DNA from: JAGXLC01 sp046545795
Lineage (GTDB): Bacteria; Bacteroidota; Bacteroidia; Bacteroidales; UBA12077
Direction: 5' to 3'
DNA: 12,127 nucleotides
NCBI GenBank assembly: GCA_046545795.1
Contig: JBKGZD010000074.1
Location: 1-12,127, forward strand
Position numbers and translations under genes: made by a program. Each line of letters begins with the position of its first letter. Position 1 is the stretch's first letter. A model generated the notes under the pieces. It did not search any database and was not told where the DNA came from. It saw nothing but the letters and a program-made list of their open reading frames with translations. This document shows, piece after piece, positions 6,497 to 12,127 of the stretch.

Positions 6497-7106
6497 TAAA
6501 GTTTTTTTTGATAATAGAACCATATGCTTTGTTGAAGATTTTGATAAGTATTATGAGAATAATAACGGTCTTTTCGTGAAGTATGTTAATGAAATACAAT
6601 TGGCATATGTGCTCGAGTTGTTTAAGAGTGTTGATGAAATCAGGAATGTATTTATTGTGCATGATAACATTGATAAAGTATTTAAGGATTTTAAATCCTA
6701 TTTCAGAATGTTGGAGGCAGCAGGAGGATTAGTACACAATTCTGATGACGAGGTATTGATTATCAAAAGAAGGGGTTTATGGGATTTACCAAAAGGAAAA
6801 CTGGAAGATGGTGAGGATCCGAGAATTGGTGCTGTACGTGAAGTTAAAGAAGAATGCAGCATACACCCTTTAAAAATAAGAGATTTGCTACATGTTACGT
6901 ACCATGCCTATATTCAGGAGGGCATCCTGTTTCTGAAAAAAACCTATTGGTATGATATGATGCATTATGGGGATGGGGCAGTCAAACCTCAAACTGAAGA
7001 GGATATTACAGAAGTTAAATGGTTAAGCAAAGAAGATTTGCAACAAGTAGTTAGTAATACCTATTTATCTATTTTGGAGGTTTTCCAGGAAGCTAAAATG
7101 TTGTAA
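6492..7106 (+). CDS. NUDIX hydrolase
   Basis: Member of the NUDIX superfamily, which hydrolyses nucleoside diphosphates linked to another moiety with a divalent metal; the substrate here is unknown. The product is 204 residues. An N-terminal region of about 72 residues resembles no domain I can name. A C-terminal NUDIX fold starts near AAGGLV (76-81). The NUDIX box runs from Gly102 to Ile124: G-x5-E108, then R116-E117-V-K-E120-E121. The metal-binding REUxEE core is intact, but the consensus Gly near the box end is Ser123. RGLWDLPKGK at 94-103 is typical. The start at 6492 is preferred; the longer frame from 6366 would run 126 bp through pyrE on the opposite strand. It ends 9 bp from the stop of the convergent TlpA-like gene. 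Confidence 0.92.
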   Translation: MYKVFFDNRTICFVEDFDKYYENNNGLFVKYVNEIQLAYVLELFKSVDEIRNVFIVHDNIDKVFKDFKSYFRMLEAAGGLVHNSDDEVLIIKRRGLWDLPKGKLEDGEDPRIGAVREVKEECSIHPLKIRDLLHVTYHAYIQEGILFLKKTYWYDMMHYGDGAVKPQTEEDITEVKWLSKEDLQQVVSNTYLSILEVFQEAKML

Positions 7107-7115
7107 AATTGTTAA

Positions 7116-8534
7116 TTAGATATCTCCCCGCTTTCTCATTTCAATGAATATTTTCTGCTCTACTTTTTCCGCAGGTGAAGGAGCTGGCGATAAAGAGAGC
7201 GTTCCATCAGGAACTATAAAGAAATACAATGGCTGCGATTTTACATTATATTTTTTAAGAATTTCTTTATCATTCCCATAGTGGAGGATTTTCCAAGGGT
7301 ATTGGTTTCTTTCTGCGTGTCTTTTCAGCTGTTCAAAGCTTTCATCTGTGGAAATTACTATTATTTTAAAGTGGTTTTTATGCTTTTCGTAAAGGTTATT
7401 CAGTGCTTTGAACTGGCGAAGGCAACTATAATTTTCTGTATTGCAAAATCCCAGGTAAATATAGTTTCCTTTGAGGCTGTCGAGACAAACTAAATTACTG
7501 TCTAAGTCGTAAAGACAGAACTCCGGGGGTTCAAAACCAGTCCGTATTCTGGTTATTTTATCATGAATGTTTTTCGCGATTTCTTGATGGTATTCTTCGT
7601 TACTATATTCCTGGAATTTTTCTAATAGTTTAATAATGGAATTTTTTTTGTAATTGTTGCTGTAGTATGCATCATGCATACCTTTTAGCATAACCAGCTC
7701 GCGTAATTTTTTATTACCCGACAAAAGCTCGGCTTTTCCTAATATGGAATCTACCTGTTTTAATTCAGCAGCCTGGTTTATAATCTTGTCGATGTTTCTG
7801 TCATATTCTGAATAGAATTCTTCGAAATAATTTTCAAAAGTCTGGTTAAATAAATCCATATAGGCAGGATTATGATATTGGATTTTTTCTTTTTTGAAAA
7901 GTTCTTCCACGACTTGTGAACTTTTCTGGTTAGCTGAAATTAGTTTTAATTCTCCTAATTTGTAATCTTTATAATGTTGAAAGAACAAATTTTCTGAACT
8001 ATGTGCAGTATCAATTACATTGTAAAGGGAGTCCAGAATTTGTGGCGAATTATATATTTTTTTAATATTTTGGTTGACGATTCTGTTATAGGTTCTTAAG
8101 AAATTATATATTTTAAAGTTAAGTTGCTCTTTACCATCCTCTATTTCAATATGATACGACTTACCTCGAAAATAGGGGTTTAATTTTTGCTCTTTTGATT
8201 TATCTTTTCTTTTTGGTAATTTGATTTTATACTCATTACCAGGTTCTGCGAACAAAAAAGCTCTGTGCACACCTAAATGCATAAAAATTTCCATTGTATC
8301 TTTTATGGGTATACTGCACCTGAAGTTCCCATCTTCATCTACCTTGGTTGTTGTCAGGGGTTTGTCCTGCCTGGTAATTATATCGCTGTAGGTATAAAAA
8401 GTAATCTCGTCATTTTTGTACTCAGGGGCCTCTCCATAAATTATTACATCACCTTGCTGGGCTGAAGAAAACAAGGGGAGCATAAATAATAACAGAATAC
8501 GCAATATGCAGTATTTATTATTTTTTGCTTTCAT
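7116..8534 (-). CDS. Exported thioredoxin-fold (TlpA/AhpC-like) protein with degenerate active site
   Basis: The 472-residue product begins with a signal peptide: basic MKAKNNK, a hydrophobic core at about 9-22, and a probable cleavage after FSSA at 25. It has no lipobox Cys, so it is probably periplasmic and soluble. Residues about 28-110 look like the beta-rich DUF4369-type domain common before Bacteroidota TlpA domains. A long, mostly helical Lys/Glu/Tyr-rich middle (about 130-325) follows. The C-terminal thioredoxin fold (about 335-465) has the strand YIYLGFC (358-364), IIVIST (391-396) and a probable cis-Pro at Pro435 (SQPLYFF). Where TlpA has CxxC this protein reads Asn368-Tyr-Ser-Cys371. 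Only the second Cys is kept, with another Cys at 364. Its start overlaps the end of coaD by 17 bp, implying one transcript. Function is unknown; ordinary disulfide reductase activity is doubtful. Confidence 0.82.
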   Translation of the reverse strand: MKAKNNKYCILRILLLFMLPLFSSAQQGDVIIYGEAPEYKNDEITFYTYSDIITRQDKPLTTTKVDEDGNFRCSIPIKDTMEIFMHLGVHRAFLFAEPGNEYKIKLPKRKDKSKEQKLNPYFRGKSYHIEIEDGKEQLNFKIYNFLRTYNRIVNQNIKKIYNSPQILDSLYNVIDTAHSSENLFFQHYKDYKLGELKLISANQKSSQVVEELFKKEKIQYHNPAYMDLFNQTFENYFEEFYSEYDRNIDKIINQAAELKQVDSILGKAELLSGNKKLRELVMLKGMHDAYYSNNYKKNSIIKLLEKFQEYSNEEYHQEIAKNIHDKITRIRTGFEPPEFCLYDLDSNLVCLDSLKGNYIYLGFCNTENYSCLRQFKALNNLYEKHKNHFKIIVISTDESFEQLKRHAERNQYPWKILHYGNDKEILKKYNVKSQPLYFFIVPDGTLSLSPAPSPAEKVEQKIFIEMRKRGDI

Positions 8535-8988
8535 AGATATTCATTCCTTTCGGTATAAATTTGCTGACATTTCCGCCATTTCTGATTATATCCCGCACAA
8601 TTGTTGAATTCACCGGGGTATGTTCGGGCATAGTTAAAAGGAATATTGTTTCTATTCCTTCATACATAGCTTTATTAACTTGTGCAATTGCTCTTTCATA
8701 TTCAAAATCTGCAGAAGTCCTTAGTCCTCGGAGTAAATAACTGGCACCAATTTTTTTGCAGTAATCTATAGTCAGACCTTCAAAATGGTCGATTTTTATT
8801 TTGGGTTCATCTTTAAAGACTTCTGAAATCCAACGCTTCCTGTCTTCTAAAGGGAAAAAGCCTTGTTTGTTAACATTATGGCCAATGGCAATAATTATTT
8901 CATCAAACAAAGGAAGGGCTCTTTTAATAATTGATTCATGGCCTATGGTGAGAGGATCAAATGATCCAGGGAAAACAGCTTTTTTCAT
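8518..8988 (-). CDS. coaD: Phosphopantetheine adenylyltransferase
   Basis: Joins 4'-phosphopantetheine and ATP to form dephospho-CoA, the penultimate step of coenzyme A synthesis. The 156-residue product has the family's usual length. The nucleotidyltransferase signature is at the N-terminus: PGSFDPLTIGH at 7-17, with the T/HxGH-type motif ending in His17. Further conserved blocks are LLRGLRTSADFEYE with the substrate-binding Arg near 88, and the C-terminal STIVRDIIRNGG. The ATG gives the expected MKKAVFPGSFDP beginning. It precedes and overlaps the TlpA-like gene by 17 bp and is divergent from the amidase gene across 158 bp. A candidate -7 box lies about 40 bases upstream. Confidence 0.97.
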   Translation of the reverse strand: MKKAVFPGSFDPLTIGHESIIKRALPLFDEIIIAIGHNVNKQGFFPLEDRKRWISEVFKDEPKIKIDHFEGLTIDYCKKIGASYLLRGLRTSADFEYERAIAQVNKAMYEGIETIFLLTMPEHTPVNSTIVRDIIRNGGNVSKFIPKGMNIYESKK

Positions 8989-9027
8989 TATACAGAGTTT
9001 TGAAAAATTTTATACTATTTCAGCTAA

Positions 9028-9035
9028 CAAACTTA
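9028..9035 (-). promoter_or_regulatory. Candidate -7 box for coaD
   Basis: The minus strand reads TAAGTTTG, an exact TAnnTTTG match, with 39 bases between it and the coaD ATG. This would give a leader of a little over 30 bases. No good -33 TTTG is seen at the standard spacing. The match lies in the 158-bp non-coding gap between coaD and the amidase gene, so it is not compromised by coding constraint. Confidence 0.38.
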
Positions 9036-9146
9036 AAACATTTTTACGAATTGCTATTTTCTACTAATATTTTTATTTTGGAAAATAATATTTTTTGTGT
9101 GCATTGCGATGAAAAAAATATATACTTAACCTTTAAAACTTTCATT

Positions 9147-10811
9147 ATGAACAAATTATTAAGTTTTCTGTGGGTTGTATCGTTTACATTCATTTTTTTT
9201 GCTTGTAATCAGTCCGATGATTCTGAAAAAATTAAAGAAAGCGATATTGCTTCAGCTGAAAAACTTATTGGACTTCAGTTTGATAAGTCTGAACGAGATT
9301 CCTTGATGGATAATGTGAATGATCAAAAATCCAGTTATGGGAAGATAAGAGAAGTTGAAATTGACAATTCAACTGCTCCGGCATTTCTGTTTGATCCAGT
9401 TCCTGGATGGATGGATATACAGAAGGTACAAAGAGACCTAAACTGGGGTTTGCCAAGCGATGTAGAAATACCCGAAGACAAGAGTCAACTTGCATTTTAT
9501 TCTGTGCCTGAGCTCGCAACTTTGATAAAGCAAAGAAAAATTACTTCTGAAGAGCTCACCCGCATTTATCTTGATCGTCTGAAAAAATATGGCGATACAC
9601 TAAAATGTGTGATAACACTGACTGAGGAGCTTGCACTTGAACAGGCAAGGAGGGCAGATAATGAGATTCAGGAAGGTAAATACAGGGGAGTGTTACATGG
9701 AATACCTTATGGATTAAAAGATCTTATTACCGTCGAAGGTTATAAAACCACATGGGGCGCTGCTCCCTATAAAGAGCAGGAGTTAGATGGAAATGCAACG
9801 GTTTATAAAAAACTGGAAGAAGCAGGAGCTGTGCTGGTAGCTAAATTATCAATGGGTGCTCTTGCCTGGGGAGATGTTTGGTTTGGAGGAGTAACTAAAA
9901 ATCCATGGGATATGGAACAAGGTTCCAGTGGTTCTTCAGCAGGTTCGGCCTCAGCAACTGTAGCTGGATTGGTGGGGTTTTCTATTGGAACAGAAACCTG
10001 GGGTTCGATTGTTTCTCCTTCAACTCGTTGTGGAGCATCGGGTTTGAGACCAACTTTTGGGCGAGTCAGCAGGGCAGGAGCAATGGCTTTAAGCTGGACA
10101 ATGGATAAAATAGGGCCAATATGCAGAACTGCTAAAGGTAGCGCAATGGTTTTTGATGCTATAAAGGGTCCGGATAATATTGACCTTACGGTTAAAGATT
10201 ATGCTTTCAATTTTGATGCTTCCAAAGATGTGAGTTCTCTTAAAGTGGGATATTTGAAAAATCTTTTTGAAGAAGATTATGGTGCAAAACAAAATGACAG
10301 TATTACACTCCAAAAGTTAAAAGAAATGGGAGTAGAACTTGAAGAAGTTAGTCTACCAGAGGATCTTCCCGTAGAAGCAATGAATTTTATATTAAATGTT
10401 GAAGCTGCAGCAGCTTTCGACAAGCTTACCCGCACTGAAAAAGACGATGAGTTAACGCGGCAGGTTAAAGATGCATGGCCGAATGTTTTTCGTTCAGCAA
10501 GATTTGTGCCTGCTGTAGAATATATCCAGGCCAATCGGATGCGAACTATGGTGATGGATGAGGTGAACAAATTATTTATTGATTACGATGTAATTGTAAC
10601 CCCGAGTTTTGGGGGAAATCAATTGCTGATGACAAACTTAACAGGGCATCCTTGTGTTGTGATACCTAATGGTTTCGATGAAGAAAATCATCCTACCAGT
10701 ATTAGTTTTATCGGGAATCTACACAGAGAAGAACCTCTTCTGGAATTAGCTAATGCATACCAGGAAGCTACGGAACATGAGGATAAACACCCGGAATTTT
10801 TCATGGACTAG
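9147..10811 (+). CDS. Amidase-signature family lipoprotein
   Basis: Serine amidohydrolase of the amidase signature family; substrate unknown. The 554-residue product starts with a lipoprotein signal peptide (MNKLLSFLWVV..) ending in the lipobox FFAC with Cys20, so it is probably lipid-anchored in the envelope. A linker region of about 90 residues precedes the catalytic domain. The Ser-cisSer-Lys triad can be read as Lys191 (GIPYGLKDL), Ser263 (in GSSAGSASA) and Ser287 (GTETWGSIVSPS); the assignment is by motif alignment with FAAH/GatA. Export argues against GatA, the cytosolic tRNA amidotransferase subunit, and no gatB or gatC is nearby. Trp285 occupies the position that is Gly in GTDTGGS. 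The longer frame from 8961 overlaps coaD on the other strand and lacks a signal peptide at its start, so the start at 9147 is used. A hairpin terminator follows. Confidence 0.9.
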   Translation: MNKLLSFLWVVSFTFIFFACNQSDDSEKIKESDIASAEKLIGLQFDKSERDSLMDNVNDQKSSYGKIREVEIDNSTAPAFLFDPVPGWMDIQKVQRDLNWGLPSDVEIPEDKSQLAFYSVPELATLIKQRKITSEELTRIYLDRLKKYGDTLKCVITLTEELALEQARRADNEIQEGKYRGVLHGIPYGLKDLITVEGYKTTWGAAPYKEQELDGNATVYKKLEEAGAVLVAKLSMGALAWGDVWFGGVTKNPWDMEQGSSGSSAGSASATVAGLVGFSIGTETWGSIVSPSTRCGASGLRPTFGRVSRAGAMALSWTMDKIGPICRTAKGSAMVFDAIKGPDNIDLTVKDYAFNFDASKDVSSLKVGYLKNLFEEDYGAKQNDSITLQKLKEMGVELEEVSLPEDLPVEAMNFILNVEAAAAFDKLTRTEKDDELTRQVKDAWPNVFRSARFVPAVEYIQANRMRTMVMDEVNKLFIDYDVIVTPSFGGNQLLMTNLTGHPCVVIPNGFDEENHPTSISFIGNLHREEPLLELANAYQEATEHEDKHPEFFMD

Positions 10812-10836
10812 ACTTTTTGCTAATAATCAATATAAA

Positions 10837-10883
10837 AACCCCAAATTTAATCCATGCCTGGGTTAATTTGGGGTTCTTTTTTT
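10837..10883. terminator. Bidirectional intrinsic terminator between convergent genes
   Basis: The left arm AACCCCAAATT (10837-10847) pairs with AATTTGGGGTT (10865-10875). Weaker pairing of TCC with GGG extends it towards a short loop near 10854-10858. On the plus strand the stem is followed by TTTTTTT (10877-10883). On the minus strand the A-run at 10834-10838 becomes a short T-tract. It can therefore end both the amidase transcript and the oppositely oriented TlpA lipoprotein transcript, which stops at 10896. Confidence 0.85.
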
Positions 10884-10895
10884 GCATCTCCTGCT

Positions 10896-12017
10896 TTATT
10901 CTTTTAATGCAATCTTTTTAATCTCTTCAATTTTATTTTCTCTGTACCCTAAAAATTTGTCGATAATTTCACCGTCGGGATTTATCATAAAAAATGTGGG
11001 CACTCCCCTGATTTGATATCTGACTGGTATCTCTCCGTCAAGTCCTTTAAGAGTTGTAACTGTTGTCCACATTATGCTATCTTTATCTATTGCTTTTTTG
11101 ATGGTTTCTTTGTTTTTATCAACATTGAAACCCACCAATTCTATATGATCTTTCAACTCAGCATATTTTTCAGCCAGGGCCTTGTTAGCCATTCTGCATC
11201 CCCCGCAGTTTGACGACCAAAAATTCAGTAGTATGTATTTATCTTTTATTTCTGACAATTTGAACTTTTCACCCTCAATGGTTTTTGCCTCAAAGTCAAT
11301 ATATTGACCTCCCTTTTCTGCGAGTCTCGAATTCAGATGAGTATGCAGGACTTTCCCGTATTGAGTCTCTTTGAATTCAGGACTTAATTTGTCATAATAC
11401 TTTTGTAAGGTATCTTGGGGAATTTGTGTCATTTTGAATTTGAGCTGTTCCACAGCAGCGTATGAATTTGTGTGTTCCTTAATGAATTGCATTTCTTCGA
11501 GCTCCGTTAGACTATCTATTTGATGAATCCTGGAAACAATTGCATTAATTTCTTCTTTTTTATCATCTTGCCTGTAAAGCTCCCTGTAACGTTTAGTCAA
11601 ACTGTCTCTTTCCTTTCTGAATTGCTTTGTTTCCTTTAAAAGTATGTCTGCTGTTTTTTGTGGCTCAGAACCTGATATTTCTGCATAGTTAAAGTTTTCA
11701 TAATTTCCTTTTACTGTTATCGAGGAGTTATCTACCCAGAAAGACTTATAGGCCGGGCGTTCTCCTTGTTCAAATTCTGACATGAGCGATAATTTTCCTG
11801 GAGATTCAACTTTCCCTTCAAATTTAAATTGGCCATCAACCACAAAGGTGGAGTCAATCTTTTTTTGGGCGCCAGGATCTGAAAGATAAATTTTTGTACT
11901 GTCTTCAAACTCTGTTACCTCACCTACAATAACGAAGCTGTCTTGTTTTTTGTTACATCCGGTAACAATCAGTATCAGAAAGAATACTGTTAATGAGATT
12001 GAGAAATTTTTTTGCAT
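10896..12017 (-). CDS. TlpA-family thiol-disulfide oxidoreductase lipoprotein with N-terminal DUF4369-like domain
   Basis: Envelope thioredoxin-like protein that probably reduces or exchanges disulfides outside the cytoplasm; partner unknown. The product is 373 residues. A signal peptide with lipobox VTGC (Cys21) indicates a lipid anchor. A beta-rich DUF4369-like domain spans about 26-120 (FVIVGEV.., DGQFKFEGKV, ITVKGNY). A charged helical region (about 120-225) leads to the thioredoxin domain (about 235-373). The active site is NFWSSNCGGCRMA with CGGC at 271-274, and the cis-Pro motif is GVP at 338-340. The start at 12017 places the signal peptide at the N-terminus; the frame open to 12068 would add 17 residues before it and is rejected. 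It is convergent with the amidase gene across a shared terminator. Confidence 0.92.
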   Translation of the reverse strand: MQKNFSISLTVFFLILIVTGCNKKQDSFVIVGEVTEFEDSTKIYLSDPGAQKKIDSTFVVDGQFKFEGKVESPGKLSLMSEFEQGERPAYKSFWVDNSSITVKGNYENFNYAEISGSEPQKTADILLKETKQFRKERDSLTKRYRELYRQDDKKEEINAIVSRIHQIDSLTELEEMQFIKEHTNSYAAVEQLKFKMTQIPQDTLQKYYDKLSPEFKETQYGKVLHTHLNSRLAEKGGQYIDFEAKTIEGEKFKLSEIKDKYILLNFWSSNCGGCRMANKALAEKYAELKDHIELVGFNVDKNKETIKKAIDKDSIMWTTVTTLKGLDGEIPVRYQIRGVPTFFMINPDGEIIDKFLGYRENKIEEIKKIALKE

Positions 12018-12089
12018 AACGACATGGTTTTGTTTTACAATAATATAATCAATAAGAATTTGAATCACTAAGATAACTATTTTGTGTAA

Positions 12090-12127
12090 ATGAAAAAATT
12101 TAAAAACGATAGAACGAAAATGTTTCA
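12090..12127 (+). CDS. Possible start of a plus-strand gene, cut by the window edge
   Basis: An ATG at 12090 opens a frame reading MKKFKNDRTKMF to the window end with no stop. The Lys-rich beginning is typical of real starts, and a TATTTTG sequence just upstream resembles a -7 box. It would be divergent from the TlpA lipoprotein gene, 72 bp away. Only 12 complete codons are visible, so the product cannot be recognised and the frame may be chance. Confidence 0.25.
   Translation, partial: MKKFKNDRTKMF

Noticed and set aside
8961..9146. Extension of the amidase frame upstream by 62 codons.
   Set aside because: The extension overlaps coaD, is AT-rich with Phe/Asn/Leu-heavy translation, and would bury the lipoprotein signal peptide inside the protein.
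1..12127. A search for a novel defence or mobile system, CRISPR repeats, transposases, tRNAs or integration sites.
   Set aside because: All larger frames belong to housekeeping or common Bacteroidota envelope families. I saw no long direct or inverted repeats and no tRNA-like sequence by eye.

Overview
This AT-rich window reads as ordinary chromosomal core DNA from a member of the Bacteroidota. The evidence is the gene neighbourhood, TAnnTTTG-type -7 boxes upstream of several genes, nearly absent Shine-Dalgarno sequences, DUF4369/TlpA-style thioredoxin lipoproteins, and a compact archaeal-type phosphatidylserine decarboxylase. A more precise placement (for example Bacteroidales or Marinilabiliales) cannot be read from the sequence alone. 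It is densely coded: the longest gene-free stretch is about 290 bases, and there are no rRNA, tRNA, CRISPR, IS or phage features.

Layout. The left block, on the minus strand and read right to left, is rsfS - ftsH - cdsA - psd: ribosome silencing factor, membrane AAA+ protease, CDP-diacylglycerol synthase and phosphatidylserine decarboxylase. It links ribosome dormancy, membrane protein quality control and phospholipid synthesis. birA (biotin protein ligase) runs divergently on the plus strand. It converges on, and overlaps by 9 bp, a small SRPBCC-fold gene that is stop-start coupled (ATGA) behind pyrE (orotate phosphoribosyltransferase) on the minus strand. A NUDIX hydrolase gene starts only 7 bp from the pyrE start, on the other strand. 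It converges on a secreted TlpA-like protein with a degenerate redox motif, which overlaps the end of coaD (phosphopantetheine adenylyltransferase).

The right block is a plus-strand lipoprotein of the amidase-signature family and a minus-strand TlpA-type thiol-disulfide lipoprotein. A bidirectional hairpin terminator separates them. A possible new plus-strand gene begins at the right edge.

I found no convincing undescribed multi-gene system. Items worth a second look are the 7-bp divergent pyrE/NUDIX start arrangement with a -7 box on the NUDIX start codon, the degenerate thioredoxin protein behind coaD, the long charged tail of FtsH, the SRPBCC gene coupled to pyrE, and a perfect AGGAGG ahead of ftsH. 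Several start codons were moved inward from the longest reading frame, with reasons given per gene.
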